DNA of 64,000 nucleotides from Clostridium sp. 'White wine YQ' (GCF_028728205.1 NZ_JAQYUU010000001.1:248001-312000), one strand, 5' to 3'; counted from the stretch's first letter, positions 1 to 9,723 are shown. Made by a program: numbers and translations. The notes: generated by a model not told the origin, from the letters alone.

Positions 1-426
1 AAGTTAACAAATGAGGACTTAGTTCCTGAAATTAAAATAGATACAAAACTATCATTTAAAAAAATAAGTTTTGAAATTATAGAAGAGTTAGAAGCGCTAG
101 CTCCATTTGGAAAAGGGAATCCTAAACCTCTTTTTGGAGAAAAAGATATTTTTATTAAGCGTGTGTGGTTTATTGGTGCCGATAAAAATTCAATTAGAGT
201 AAGTTTTAGCTTTGGTAATAACCAAAATATTTCTGGAATAGCTTTTAATATTGGAGAAGAGTTCAGAGAAATGCTATTTAGAAAATATGGAAAAGAAAAA
301 GCTATTGAGATTGAGGAAAGTAGTTATTGCAATATTAAATGTGCAGTGGTATATTATCCAAGTATTAATGAATACAAGGATAATAAATCAATTCAAATTA
401 AAATTGAGTCTATAAAATTAATGTAG
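1..426 (+). CDS. recJ: Single-stranded-DNA exonuclease RecJ, C-terminal part (5' end outside window)
   Basis: The reading frame is open from base 1 to the stop at 424-426 and gives 141 residues. It contains the segment EALAPFGKGNPKPLF, which is typical of the end of the DHHA1 region of RecJ, followed by a beta-rich OB-like tail. RecJ is a 5'-3' single-strand DNA exonuclease that works in recombination and repair in the cytoplasm. The N-terminal DHH catalytic motifs lie upstream of the window, so activity cannot be judged here. A gap of 104 bases separates it from murG. The assignment rests on the C-terminal motif only and is fairly secure. Confidence 0.75.
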   Translation, partial: KLTNEDLVPEIKIDTKLSFKKISFEIIEELEALAPFGKGNPKPLFGEKDIFIKRVWFIGADKNSIRVSFSFGNNQNISGIAFNIGEEFREMLFRKYGKEKAIEIEESSYCNIKCAVVYYPSINEYKDNKSIQIKIESIKLM

Positions 427-530
427 AATTTTACTTACATGAGAAAAATATATATGAATATCTATTGAAATAAATTCATAATCAAAGATATATTATCATG
501 TAGGTTTAGTTAATAAAGGGAGATGATTTT

Positions 531-1598
531 TTGTATAAGATAATTATGACGGGTGGAGGAACAGCTGGACATGTAACTCCGAATCTTGCATTGGTGCCCA
601 AACTTAAACAAAAAGGTTTTGAGATAAAGTATATAGGAAGTAAAGATGGAATAGAAAAGGAGATAATTGAGAAGGAAAAAATACAATATTATTCAATTAG
701 TTCTGGAAAATTAAGAAGATATTTTGATTTTAAAAATTTTTCTGATCCTTTCAAAGTAGCTAAAGGGTTGATTGAGGCATTGAGAATATTATCTAAAGAA
801 AAACCTAATGTAGTATTTTCAAAGGGAGGATTTGTTGCTGTTCCAGTTGTAATGGCAGCAACCATAAAAAAGATTCCGGTTGTTGCTCATGAATCTGATA
901 TTACACCGGGACTTGCTAATAAATTAAGTGCTCCATTTTGTAATAAATTATGTGTTACATTTCCAGAAAGCTTAAATTATGTGAAGAATAATAAGGGTGT
1001 GCTTACAGGTTCTCCCATAAGAGACGATATAATAAATGGAGATATTGTAAAAGGAAAAGAGATTGCTGGATTTAAAACCAATAAACCTATAATATTGGTA
1101 ATGGGAGGAAGCTTAGGATCTAAGGTTATTAATGATGCACTAAGAGAAAAATTAGTTGAATTATTAAAAGAGTTTAACATTATTCATATATGCGGTAAAG
1201 GAAACTTTGATAAGTCACTAGATAAAGTTGAAGGTTATGCTCAATTTGAGTATGTATCTAATGAGCTATCTCACCTAATGAAGAGCTCAGATTATGTAGT
1301 TTCAAGAGCTGGGTCTAACTCCATATTTGAATTTTTATCACTTCAAAAACCTATGTTATTAATTCCATTATCAAAGAAAGCCAGTAGGGGAGATCAAATT
1401 TTAAATGCTAATTCTTTTAAAAAAGAAGGGTTTTGCTTAGTGCTTGAAGAGGAAAACTTAAATAAAGATACCCTTTTTGAATCAATTCAGAGGTTGAAAA
1501 AAGAGGGAGATGTTCTTAAGAATGCTATGAGAAAAAGTAGCATGAGTAATGGTGTAGAAGCAATAATAAATGTAATAATGGATAACATGAAAAAATAA
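531..1598 (+). CDS. murG: UDP-GlcNAc:lipid I N-acetylglucosaminyltransferase MurG
   Basis: MurG adds GlcNAc to lipid I to form lipid II on the inner face of the membrane. The 355-residue length is normal for the family. Visible motifs are the N-terminal glycine-rich loop [10 protein letters not shown] (residues 8-17), [12 protein letters not shown], the C-domain loop GGSLGSK, and the donor-site segment [11 protein letters not shown] followed by LIPL. The start is TTG at 531, placed about 6 bases after GGGAGATGA. No ATG gives as good a fit. It stands alone, between recJ and flavodoxin, away from the usual division and cell wall cluster, as is common in clostridia. Confidence 0.95.
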   Translation: MYKIIMTGGGTAGHVTPNLALVPKLKQKGFEIKYIGSKDGIEKEIIEKEKIQYYSISSGKLRRYFDFKNFSDPFKVAKGLIEALRILSKEKPNVVFSKGGFVAVPVVMAATIKKIPVVAHESDITPGLANKLSAPFCNKLCVTFPESLNYVKNNKGVLTGSPIRDDIINGDIVKGKEIAGFKTNKPIILVMGGSLGSKVINDALREKLVELLKEFNIIHICGKGNFDKSLDKVEGYAQFEYVSNELSHLMKSSDYVVSRAGSNSIFEFLSLQKPMLLIPLSKKASRGDQILNANSFKKEGFCLVLEEENLNKDTLFESIQRLKKEGDVLKNAMRKSSMSNGVEAIINVIMDNMKK

Positions 1599-1776
1599 TT
1601 GCTAGACAAATTGATTAATTTGTCTAAAAATTGAGAAAATTTAAAGAAAAACGAGTATTCCTATAAAAATATGAAATAAAGTTAAATTATTGAGCAATTT
1701 GTAGAAATTTAGGCAGAGGGTTGGTAAAATGAAGCTAGACTAGTATAAACGCTTAATATTTCTTTTAATATGAAAC

Positions 1777-1804
1777 TTGCAAAATATTTTCCATGATATA
1801 TAAT
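1777..1804 (+). promoter_or_regulatory. Sigma-A-type promoter for the flavodoxin gene
   Basis: TTGCAA at 1777-1782 and TATAAT at 1799-1804 are separated by 16 bases. They lie 79 bases before the flavodoxin ATG. A short hairpin (TTTCC-ATGT-GGGAAA) sits just downstream in the untranslated leader. Confidence 0.55.
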
Positions 1805-1882
1805 TAGTATTGTGAGTTTCCATGTGGGAAATAAGCTTAAACAAACGAATTGTTAATTATTTAACAAAACGAGGTGCTTTAT

Positions 1883-2308
1883 ATGAAAAAAGTGAGTATC
1901 ATTTATTGGAGTAATGGCGGAAATGTTGAAGTTTTAGCAAATGCTATTACTGAAGGTGCTAAAGAAGCTGGAGCTGAAGTGTTAATAAAGCATGTTGCAG
2001 ATGCAAAAGTTTCTGATATAACAGAAGCAGACAGTGTTGCTTTAGGAAGTCCTTCTATGGATAACAACAGAATAGAGCAAAAGGAAATGGAACCTTTTGT
2101 GAATGAATTTAAATTATTACCTAATGGTAATAAAAAACTTGTCTTATTTGGTTCGTATGGATGGGATAATGGCGCATTTATGCAAGAATGGTCTAATAGA
2201 ATGAAATCTTATGATTTTAATGTTATTGGAGAACTTGCAGTAAAAGAGTCACCAGATCAAGATGAATTAGATTTAGCAAAGGAATTCGGTAGAAAACTAG
2301 CCGAATAG
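1883..2308 (+). CDS. Flavodoxin (short-chain, electron carrier)
   Basis: This is a 141-residue flavodoxin, close in length to the classic clostridial short-chain proteins. The FMN phosphate loop is the N-terminal YWSNGGNVEVLA segment and the isoalloxazine-stacking region is GSYGWDNGAF around residue 90. Flavodoxin carries low-potential electrons in the cytoplasm and can replace ferredoxin under iron limitation. The next gene is PFOR, which reduces ferredoxin or flavodoxin, so the pair makes functional sense. The ATG at 1883 is chosen because GAGGTG (1871-1876) lies 6 bases before it. The upstream in-frame GTG is inside that RBS. A 12-bp inverted repeat separates it from PFOR. Confidence 0.92.
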   Translation: MKKVSIIYWSNGGNVEVLANAITEGAKEAGAEVLIKHVADAKVSDITEADSVALGSPSMDNNRIEQKEMEPFVNEFKLLPNGNKKLVLFGSYGWDNGAFMQEWSNRMKSYDFNVIGELAVKESPDQDELDLAKEFGRKLAE

Positions 2309-2322
2309 AAAAAAGTTTTTTC

Positions 2323-2357
2323 TATGTTTCTAAAAAAATATTATGTTTAGAAACATA
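2323..2357. repeat. 12-bp inverted repeat between flavodoxin and PFOR
   Basis: TATGTTTCTAAA (2323-2334) is matched perfectly by TTTAGAAACATA (2346-2357) around an 11-base AT loop. No T-run follows on the plus strand, so it is a poor intrinsic terminator. It could be an operator or a structure that partly uncouples PFOR from the flavodoxin transcript. Confidence 0.6.
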
Positions 2358-2400
2358 ATAAAATAAATCATTTTACCATTTAGAAAGAGGGGTCAACAAA

Positions 2401-5400
2401 ATGAGAAAAATGAAAACTATGGATGGTAATACTGCAGCAGCTCATATAGCATATGCATTTACTGAAGTTTCTGCAATATATCCAATCACACCATCATCAC
2501 CTATGGCAGAACATGTTGATGAATGGGTAGCACAAGGAAGAAAGAACATATTTGGACAACCTGTAAGAGTTATGGAAATGCAATCAGAGGCTGGAGCAGC
2601 TGGAGCAGTTCATGGTTCATTACAAGCTGGAGCATTAACAACTACATTCACTGCTTCTCAAGGTTTATTATTAATGATACCAAACATGTATAAAATCGCT
2701 GGAGAAATGTTACCAGGAGTTTTACATGTATCAGCTAGAGCATTAGCTACATCATCATTAAACATATTTGGTGACCACCAAGATGTTATGGCTGCAAGAC
2801 AAACTGGTTTTGCAATGTTAGCTGAAGGTTCAGTACAAGAAGTTATGGATTTAGCAGCAGTAGCTCATTTAACTGCTATTAAAACAAGAATTCCATTCTT
2901 AAACTTCTTCGATGGTTTCAGAACTTCTCATGAAATTCAAAAAATTGAAGTTTTAGAATATGATGAATTATCTAAATTAGTTGACTGGAATGCTATAAAA
3001 GCATTTAGAGAAAGAGCATTAAATCCAAATCACCCAGTTACTAGAGGAACAGCTCAAAATGCAGATATCTACTTCCAAGAAAGAGAATCTGTAAATAAAT
3101 TCTATGATGCATTACCAGAAACAGTTGAAAGCTACATGGCTGAAATTACTAAATTAACTGGTAGAGAATATCACTGCTTCGATTACTATGGTGCACCAGA
3201 TGCAGATAGAGTAATAGTTGCTATGGGTTCTGCAACAGATGTATGTGAAGAAACTGTTGATTACTTAAATGCAAACGGACAAAAAGTCGGTGTTGTTAAA
3301 GTAAGATTATTTAGACCATTCTCAAATGAAAGATTATTAAAAGCTATCCCATCTACTGTTAAGAAGATAGCTGTATTAGATAGAACAAAAGAACCAGGAT
3401 CTGCTGGTGAACCATTATACTTAGATGTAAGAAATGCATTCTTTGGACAAGCTGATGCTCCATTAGTTGTAGGTGGAAGATTCGGTTTAGGTTCAAAAGA
3501 TCCAAATCCAGGACATATTGCTGCAGTTTATGCTAACTTAGCACAAGATGCACCTAAAAATGGATTTACTATAGGTATTGTTGATGATGTTACAAACACT
3601 TCCTTAAATGTTACTGAAGATATAGATGCTACTCCAGCTGGAACTTCAGCTTGTAAGTTCTGGGGATTAGGATCAGATGGTACTGTTGGAGCAAACAAGA
3701 GTGCAATCAAAATTATTGGAGACCATACAGACATGTATGCTCAAGGATACTTCTTCTATGATTCAAAGAAATCAGGTGGAATTACAGTATCTCACTTAAG
3801 ATTTGGTAAGAAGGCTATTAAATCACCATATTTAATAAACAAAGCAGACTTTGTTTCATGTTCTAACCAATCTTATGTTCATAAGTACAATGTACTTGAT
3901 GGATTAAAACCAGGTTCAACTTTCTTATTAAACACTATCTGGACTCCAGAAGAGTTAGAAGAAAAATTACCTGCATCATATAAGAGATTTATTGCTAACA
4001 ACAACATTAAGTTCTACACTTTAAATGCTGTTGGAATAGCTCAAGAAATAGGTCTTGGTGGAAGAATCAACATGATAATGCAATCAGCTTTCTTCAAGTT
4101 AGCTAACATTATCCCAGTTGAAGATGCAGTTAAATACCTAAAAGATGCTGTTGTAACTTCTTATGGTAAGAAGGGTGAAAAAGTTGTTAACATGAACAAC
4201 GCAGCTATCGATAGAGGTATCGAATCAATGGTTGAAATTAAAATACCAGAAGCTTGGAAAACAGCTGTAGATGAAGAAGTTGTTGATACTAAGAAGAAAT
4301 CAGACTTCGTTAAGAATATAGTTATTCCAATGAACAGATTAGAAGGAGATTCACTTCCAGTTTCAACATTTGTAGGAATGGAAGATGGTACATTCGAACA
4401 AGGTACTGCAGCTTTCGAAAAGAGAGGAATTGCTGTAAATGTTCCTGAATGGCAAGCAGATAAATGTATTCAATGTAACCAATGTTCATTTGTATGTCCT
4501 CATGCTGTAATAAGACCATTCTTATTAACAGATGCTGAAAAAGCAGCAGCACCAGAAGGATTAAAATTAGTTCCTGCTAAGGCATTAAAGACAGAGGAAC
4601 CACTAAGCTACACTATGGCAGTAAGTCCATTAGATTGTTCAGGTTGTGGAAACTGTGCTCAAGTATGTCCAGCTCCAGGAAAAGCATTAATCATGAAACC
4701 ACAAGAATCACAACACGTTGAGATTCCAAACTGGGATTATGTAACTGAAAAGGTAGCTCCAAAAGCTAACCCAATGAATAAATTAACATTAAAAGGTAGC
4801 CAATTTGAACAACCATTACTTGAGTTCTCAGGTGCTTGTGCAGGTTGTGGAGAAACTCCATATGCTAAGCTTATAACTCAATTATTTGGTGATAGAATGA
4901 TGATATCTAATGCTACTGGATGTTCTTCAATTTGGGGAGGATCTGCTCCTTCAACTCCATATACTGTAAACCACAATGGACATGGTCCAGCATGGGCAAA
5001 TTCATTATTCGAAGATAATGCTGAATATGGATTAGGTATGTTCTTAGGAGTTAAAGCTATAAGAGATAGAATAGCTGAAAAAGCTCAAGCTGCTATAGCT
5101 GCAGGAGACTCAGCAAAAGCTGAATTACAAGATTGGTTAGATAATATGAACGAAGGTGCTGGAACAAGAGATAGAGCTGAAAGATTAACTGCTGCTCTAG
5201 AAAAATCTGGTACTGAAATTGCTAAAGAAATATTATCAGAAAAAGACTACTTCGTTAAGAGATCTCAATGGATCTTCGGAGGAGACGGATGGGCATACGA
5301 TATCGGATACGGTGGAGTTGACCACGTACTTGCTTCAGGAGAAGATGTAAATATATTCGTATTTGATACTGAAGTTTACTCAAATACAGGTGGACAATCT

Positions 5401-5907
5401 TCAAAATCTACACCAACTGCTGCAATAGCTAAATTTGCTGCAAGTGGTAAGAAGACTAAGAAGAAAGACCTTGGAATGATGGCTATGACATATGGTTATG
5501 TATATGTAGCTCAAGTTAATATGGGAGCAGATAAGAACCAAGTTCTTAAAGCTATTGCAGAAGCAGAAGCTTATAAGGGACCATCATTAATCATAGGTTA
5601 TGCACCATGTATCAATCATGGATTAAAAATAGGAATGGGTAACAGCCAAGAAGAAGCTAAGAGAGCAACTGCTTGTGGATACTGGTCAATGTACAGATAC
5701 AATCCATTAGTAAAAGAACAAGGAAAGAACCCATTCACATTAGATTCTAAAGAACCAACAGCTGACTTTAAAGAATTCTTAATGGGAGAAGTTAGATACT
5801 CTTCACTTGCTAAGGCATTCCCAGAAGCTGCAGATGCATTATTTGAAAAGACATACAAAGATGCAATGGAAAGATTAGAAGGTTACAAGAAATTAGCTAA
5901 CCAATAA
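2401..5907 (+). CDS. nifJ: Pyruvate:ferredoxin (flavodoxin) oxidoreductase
   Basis: PFOR converts pyruvate and CoA to acetyl-CoA and CO2 while reducing ferredoxin or flavodoxin. It is the main pyruvate-oxidising enzyme of clostridia. The single 1168-residue chain has the full homodimeric architecture. The order is N-terminal pyrimidine-binding and gamma regions (TPSSPMAEHVDEW), two ferredoxin-type 4Fe-4S motifs (CIQCNQCSFVCP from Cys689 and CSGCGNCAQVCP from Cys746), then the TPP domain beginning CAGCGE at Cys813 with GCSSIWGGSAPSTPY. AGAGGGG lies just before the ATG. Codon use is strongly biased toward a few preferred codons, which suggests very high expression. A strong terminator follows. 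Confidence 0.97.
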   Translation: MRKMKTMDGNTAAAHIAYAFTEVSAIYPITPSSPMAEHVDEWVAQGRKNIFGQPVRVMEMQSEAGAAGAVHGSLQAGALTTTFTASQGLLLMIPNMYKIAGEMLPGVLHVSARALATSSLNIFGDHQDVMAARQTGFAMLAEGSVQEVMDLAAVAHLTAIKTRIPFLNFFDGFRTSHEIQKIEVLEYDELSKLVDWNAIKAFRERALNPNHPVTRGTAQNADIYFQERESVNKFYDALPETVESYMAEITKLTGREYHCFDYYGAPDADRVIVAMGSATDVCEETVDYLNANGQKVGVVKVRLFRPFSNERLLKAIPSTVKKIAVLDRTKEPGSAGEPLYLDVRNAFFGQADAPLVVGGRFGLGSKDPNPGHIAAVYANLAQDAPKNGFTIGIVDDVTNTSLNVTEDIDATPAGTSACKFWGLGSDGTVGANKSAIKIIGDHTDMYAQGYFFYDSKKSGGITVSHLRFGKKAIKSPYLINKADFVSCSNQSYVHKYNVLDGLKPGSTFLLNTIWTPEELEEKLPASYKRFIANNNIKFYTLNAVGIAQEIGLGGRINMIMQSAFFKLANIIPVEDAVKYLKDAVVTSYGKKGEKVVNMNNAAIDRGIESMVEIKIPEAWKTAVDEEVVDTKKKSDFVKNIVIPMNRLEGDSLPVSTFVGMEDGTFEQGTAAFEKRGIAVNVPEWQADKCIQCNQCSFVCPHAVIRPFLLTDAEKAAAPEGLKLVPAKALKTEEPLSYTMAVSPLDCSGCGNCAQVCPAPGKALIMKPQESQHVEIPNWDYVTEKVAPKANPMNKLTLKGSQFEQPLLEFSGACAGCGETPYAKLITQLFGDRMMISNATGCSSIWGGSAPSTPYTVNHNGHGPAWANSLFEDNAEYGLGMFLGVKAIRDRIAEKAQAAIAAGDSAKAELQDWLDNMNEGAGTRDRAERLTAALEKSGTEIAKEILSEKDYFVKRSQWIFGGDGWAYDIGYGGVDHVLASGEDVNIFVFDTEVYSNTGGQSSKSTPTAAIAKFAASGKKTKKKDLGMMAMTYGYVYVAQVNMGADKNQVLKAIAEAEAYKGPSLIIGYAPCINHGLKIGMGNSQEEAKRATACGYWSMYRYNPLVKEQGKNPFTLDSKEPTADFKEFLMGEVRYSSLAKAFPEAADALFEKTYKDAMERLEGYKKLANQ

Positions 5908-5920
5908 TTATATGTAAATT

Positions 5921-5951
5921 AAAAGAGATGGATTTATTCCATCTCTTTTTT
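5921..5951 (+). terminator. Rho-independent terminator after PFOR
   Basis: AAAAGAGATGG (5921-5931) pairs with CCATCTCTTTTT (5939-5950) around ATTTATT and is followed by more T. The rest of the 329-base gap up to the DUF47 gene holds only AT-rich sequence and the repeats described at 6127. Confidence 0.85.
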
Positions 5952-6126
5952 GTTAATTAAATTACAAAAAATAAGCTGATAAAGGTAAAAATTAGGTTAT
6001 AATCACCAAAAATTCAGTAGTATTAATTAAGTTATTGTTAGCCAAACTACAATATAATAACAAAAAATCAAAAAGTAAATATTTACATATGCTAAACTAA
6101 AATTAAAATGAGTAAATTTTATCTTT

Positions 6127-6216
6127 TTTACATTTTCATAACTTTAATATAGAAATATTAACTTTCTTAATATAAACTTAACATTGGAGTGTTATTATTT
6201 ATTAGTATGTGATAAT
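6127..6216 (+). promoter_or_regulatory. Possible phosphate-regulated promoter of the DUF47-pit operon
   Basis: Four TTTAC/TTAAC-like units occur in phase, with their C residues at 6131, 6142, 6162 and 6182 (intervals 11, 20 and 20 bases). They resemble direct-repeat PHO boxes. A plausible extended -10, TGTGATAAT, ends at 6216. The match is loose and the region is very AT-rich, so this is a suggestion only. Confidence 0.35.
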
Positions 6217-6236
6217 TAAAAGGAAGGATTGGTATT

Positions 6237-6860
6237 ATGTTTAACTTTTCACCTAAAAACGATAAGTTCTTTGATTTATTTATCGACTTTTCAGAATTAA
6301 TTCAGGAGGCATCAAAGGAACTAGTAGGTTTCGCAAAAGACACAAATACTTTAGAAGAAAGAAGTTTGAAACTAAAAGATATTGAACACAAAGGTGATGA
6401 TCTTGCGCATAGAATATTTGAAGAATTAAATAACAATTTCATTACACCTTTAGATAGAGAAGATATCTTAGTGATTACAAATAGGCTAGACGACGTAATT
6501 GATAATATTGAAGATTTAGCTGGAAGATATCTAATGTATAATATCAAAACTAGTAGAGAAAAAAGTTATAAAATGATTGAATTAATTGATAAAAGTGCAG
6601 TAAAATTACAAGAATTATTTGTAGCGCTTAAAGATTTTAAAAAGAATAATAATACTAAACAATCAATTGTGGAAATTAATCTTCTAGAAACAGAAGGAGA
6701 TTTCGCTTATAGAGAAGCTATGAGAGAATTATTTACTACAGATGTAAAAGAAATAGAAATAATAGTATGGAAAGATCTTTATGAAAAATTAGAGAAAACT
6801 TTAGATTCTTGCGAGACTTTAGCTAACTTAGTTGAAGGAGTTGTAATGAAACATGTTTAA
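6237..6860 (+). CDS. DUF47 (PhoU-like) accessory protein of the Pit phosphate transporter
   Basis: This 207-residue protein is all-helical and highly charged, with the EHKGDDLAHRIFEELN and EDILVITNRLDDVIDNIEDLA segments expected of the DUF47/TIGR00153 family. These distant PhoU relatives bind metal-phosphate clusters and are usually encoded next to Pit transporters. It acts in the cytoplasm, probably tuning phosphate uptake. It overlaps the start of pit by 8 bases, so translation of the two is coupled. The RBS AAGGAAGG precedes the ATG. The family assignment is firm, while the precise mechanism is inferred. Confidence 0.88.
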   Translation: MFNFSPKNDKFFDLFIDFSELIQEASKELVGFAKDTNTLEERSLKLKDIEHKGDDLAHRIFEELNNNFITPLDREDILVITNRLDDVIDNIEDLAGRYLMYNIKTSREKSYKMIELIDKSAVKLQELFVALKDFKKNNNTKQSIVEINLLETEGDFAYREAMRELFTTDVKEIEIIVWKDLYEKLEKTLDSCETLANLVEGVVMKHV

Positions 6861-7854
6861 TTCAGCATTAGTAATTACGAGTATTATAGTTATCCTTGCA
6901 TTAGCTTTTGATTTTATAAATGGGTTTCATGATACAGCTAATGCTATCGCAAGTTCAGTTACTACAAGAGCATTATCTCCTCAAAAAGCTATACTTATGT
7001 CAGCATGCTTAAATTTTACGGGTGCTTTAATAAGTACAAAGGTAGCTACTACAATTGGAGGAGGAATAGTTTTCTCAGGAGGAGCACCAGAAAAAGTAGT
7101 ACTAGCAGCTGTAATTGCAGCTATACTATGGAATTTGATAACTTGGTATTTCGGAATTCCAAGTAGTTCATCCCATGCATTAATTGGAGGCCTTATCGGA
7201 GCAGCAATAGCATTCTCAGGAACAGTACATATAATAAATTGGCCTACATTTCTTAAGAAAGTTGTTTTATGGCTTTTCTTATCACCAGTAATCGGATTTA
7301 TAGTCGGATTTATAATAATGACATTAATTAATTGGATATTTAGAAGAGCAAAGCCAATGAAAGCAACAAAAGGATTTTTAAAAGCACAAGTATTCTCTGC
7401 AGCTTTTTTAGCATTTAATCATGGAAGTAATGATGCTCAAAAGTCTATGGGTATAATTTCTCTAGCTTTAGTTAGTGGAGGATATATAGAAACATTCCAT
7501 GTACCTTTATGGGTAAAAATTGCATGTGCCGCAGCTATGGCATTAGGAACATCTATAGGTGGTTGGAAGATTATAAAGACTATGGGAAGTGGTATGGCAA
7601 AGTTAACTCCAGCTTCTGGTTTTGCAGCTGACTTATCAAGTTCTGCAGTTATATTTACAGCTACTATGTTAGATGCGCCAGTTAGTACAACACATATAGT
7701 TTCTACAGCAATAATGGGAGTGTCAGCATCTAAAAGATTATCAGCAGTAAGATGGGGAGTTGCCAAAAATATAGTATCAACTTGGGTATTAACAATACCA
7801 TGTTGTGCAATCGTTGGAGGAATCATTTCCATAATAGTAACTAGGTTAATATAA
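6853..7854 (+). CDS. pit: Inorganic phosphate transporter, Pit family
   Basis: This integral membrane protein of 333 residues has about ten hydrophobic segments. Both internal repeats carry the PiT signature: GFHDTANAIASSVTTRA near the N-terminus and FNHGSNDAQKSMG in the second half. PiT proteins move metal-phosphate complexes with protons or sodium at low affinity. The length matches short bacterial Pit proteins. It is coupled to the preceding DUF47 gene by an 8-base overlap, and its RBS (GAAGGAG) lies inside that gene. A bidirectional terminator follows. Confidence 0.93.
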   Translation: MFNSALVITSIIVILALAFDFINGFHDTANAIASSVTTRALSPQKAILMSACLNFTGALISTKVATTIGGGIVFSGGAPEKVVLAAVIAAILWNLITWYFGIPSSSSHALIGGLIGAAIAFSGTVHIINWPTFLKKVVLWLFLSPVIGFIVGFIIMTLINWIFRRAKPMKATKGFLKAQVFSAAFLAFNHGSNDAQKSMGIISLALVSGGYIETFHVPLWVKIACAAAMALGTSIGGWKIIKTMGSGMAKLTPASGFAADLSSSAVIFTATMLDAPVSTTHIVSTAIMGVSASKRLSAVRWGVAKNIVSTWVLTIPCCAIVGGIISIIVTRLI

Positions 7855-7860
7855 AAAATA

Positions 7861-7886
7861 AAAACTCGGGTAACCGAGTTTTTTCT
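7861..7886. terminator. Bidirectional terminator between pit and the flavodoxin-like gene
   Basis: AAAACTCGG (7861-7869), loop GTAA, CCGAGTTTT (7874-7882), flanked by T on the plus strand and A on the other side. It serves both converging genes. Confidence 0.85.
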
Positions 7887-8357
7887 TTAATGATCTAAGA
7901 ATTTTTCGAGTTTATTCATGTAACTTAATTTACTAACTTCAGATTTAGTAATTGTAACTTTAAAATTTGAATTTATATTTAGAAGTTGTTCTATAATAGA
8001 AAAAGCAGCTTCACCACCATTTCCACCTTGAGTGCAAAATAAGCTAATAGATTTAATGTCTTTTTTATAAAGATTAATAAAGGTTCTAATAGCAGGCGGT
8101 ATCTTGGAAGCCCAGACAGGGAATCCTATTATAATATGCTTATAATCTTTTGGCTCTTTAGTAATTGGAGCAATCTTGGTTTCTTTCTCTTGCCTTGCCT
8201 CATATCCACTAATAATGAATTTAGTAAATCCTTTTCTTTTTTTCCAATCGATTATTTCCTCAACAGGACAATTTAATAGTTCTCCTAAATCTTTGGCTAC
8301 GGTTTTAGTATTTTTTGTTCTTGAATAATAATAAATAATACTACTGTCACTTTCCAT
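7887..8357 (-). CDS. Flavodoxin-like FMN-binding protein
   Basis: This 156-residue protein has a flavodoxin fold. The phosphate-binding region is YYYSRTKNTKTVAK near the N-terminus. A central IIIGFPVWASKIPPAIRTFI segment and a later CTQGGNGGEAAF segment match the flavodoxin_4/NAD(P)H-quinone-type subgroup rather than electron-carrier flavodoxins. A role in redox chemistry or quinone/nitro reduction in the cytoplasm is likely, but the substrate is unknown. GGGGGAT is the RBS. It is a single gene transcribed toward pit. Confidence 0.75.
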   Translation of the reverse strand: MESDSSIIYYYSRTKNTKTVAKDLGELLNCPVEEIIDWKKRKGFTKFIISGYEARQEKETKIAPITKEPKDYKHIIIGFPVWASKIPPAIRTFINLYKKDIKSISLFCTQGGNGGEAAFSIIEQLLNINSNFKVTITKSEVSKLSYMNKLEKFLDH

Positions 8358-8499
8358 TGTAATCCCCCTAAACGTTTAACTAAAAATATTATACCAAAAA
8401 AATAATGACTAAAAAAGGATTTTGTGTTAATATAATTTATATGTAAAATATTTTGATTATCAAACTTTTTTATACGAAAATAATTGGAGGATTTTTATA

Positions 8500-9663
8500 A
8501 TGAAAATTGAACCAAAATTTAGGGGATTTATATGTACTGCAGCCCATCCTTTAGGCTGTGAGGAAAATGTTAAAGAACAGATTGAATATGTTAAAGAAAA
8601 AGGTACCGTTAATGGAGCTAAAAATGTTCTAGTTATTGGTGCTTCAACAGGATATGGTTTATCATCAAGAATTGTATCAGCTTTTGGTGCTGGAGCAAAT
8701 ACTTTGGCAGTAAGTTTTGAAAAAGAATCTAATGGTAAAAGAACAGCAACTCCTGGTTGGTATAATACAAAAGCATTCGAGAAATTTGCAAAAGAATTAG
8801 GCGGATTTCATAAAAGTATTAACGGGGATGCTTTTTCAGATGAGATTAAAGAGCAAGTTATAAATGAAATAAAAAGTAATATGGGAAAAGTTGATTTAAT
8901 AATATATTCACTAGCATCACCTAGAAGAACTGATCCTAAAACAGGAGAGGTATATAGTTCAGTAATTAAGACAATTGGTGAGAATTTTTCTGGTAATACT
9001 TTTGATTTTCTTACTTTTAAAATATCTAATGTAGAAGTTACAGCTGCTACAGAAAAAGAAATACATGACACAGTAAAAGTTATGGGTGGAGAAGACTGGA
9101 AGCTTTGGATTGAGGCATTAAAAGAAGCAGATGTTTTAGATACTGGCGTAAAGACTTTAGCTTATTCATACATAGGACCTAAATTAACTTATCCAATGTA
9201 CAATGATGGAACAATTGGAATGGCTAAAAAGGATTTAGATATTAAGGCAAAAGAAATAAATGAATTATTAAGTGAAGTTGATGGAAAAGCTTACGTTTCA
9301 GTAAATAAAGGATTAGTTACTCAAGCGTCATCGGCTATACCAATAGTACCATTATATATTTCTGTACTTTATAAAGTAATGAAAGAAAAAGGAATACATG
9401 AAGGGTGTATAGAACAAATTTATAGGCTTTTCAGTGATAGAATTTATGGCGGGGATTTGCAATTAGATTCTGAAGGAAGAATAAGAATAGATGATTTAGA
9501 GCTTAGAGATGACGTTCAAAAGGAAGTTATTGAACGTTGGGAAAAAATAAATAGTGAAAATATAACAGAAATATCTGATGCAGAGGGATTTAGAGAAGAG
9601 TTTCTTAAATTATTTGGTTTTGGATTAAAGAATATTGATTATGATAAAGATGTAGAAATTTAA
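8500..9663 (+). CDS. fabV: FabV/Ter-type trans-2-enoyl-CoA (ACP) reductase
   Basis: The enzyme reduces trans-2-enoyl-ACP or enoyl-CoA with NADH, in fatty acid synthesis or in butyrate/butanol-type metabolism. The 387-residue chain has the family's nucleotide-binding loop GASTGYGLSSR (residues 47-57) and the Y-x8-K catalytic pair Tyr234 and Lys243 (YNDGTIGMAKK). SLASPRRTDP and a C-terminal GFGL segment also fit. TTGGAGGATT lies before the ATG. Sequence alone does not decide between an ACP-dependent FabV and a CoA-dependent Ter role. It is monocistronic, with a possible TATAAT at 8431. Confidence 0.92.
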   Translation: MKIEPKFRGFICTAAHPLGCEENVKEQIEYVKEKGTVNGAKNVLVIGASTGYGLSSRIVSAFGAGANTLAVSFEKESNGKRTATPGWYNTKAFEKFAKELGGFHKSINGDAFSDEIKEQVINEIKSNMGKVDLIIYSLASPRRTDPKTGEVYSSVIKTIGENFSGNTFDFLTFKISNVEVTAATEKEIHDTVKVMGGEDWKLWIEALKEADVLDTGVKTLAYSYIGPKLTYPMYNDGTIGMAKKDLDIKAKEINELLSEVDGKAYVSVNKGLVTQASSAIPIVPLYISVLYKVMKEKGIHEGCIEQIYRLFSDRIYGGDLQLDSEGRIRIDDLELRDDVQKEVIERWEKINSENITEISDAEGFREEFLKLFGFGLKNIDYDKDVEI

Positions 9664-9723
9664 AATATATTGCTTTTTTTGCAAAAATAATATAACATAC
9701 AATCAAAAGTGAATATAAACTTC

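Noticed and set aside
1603..1626. Perfect 10-bp hairpin after murG as a terminator
   Set aside because: TAGACAAATT/AATTTGTCTA is real but is followed by A, not T, on the plus strand, so I do not call it a terminator.
7437..7832. 131-codon open frame on the minus strand
   Set aside because: It lies fully inside pit, which has clear family motifs. It has no RBS and is a shadow of the membrane protein's codon pattern.
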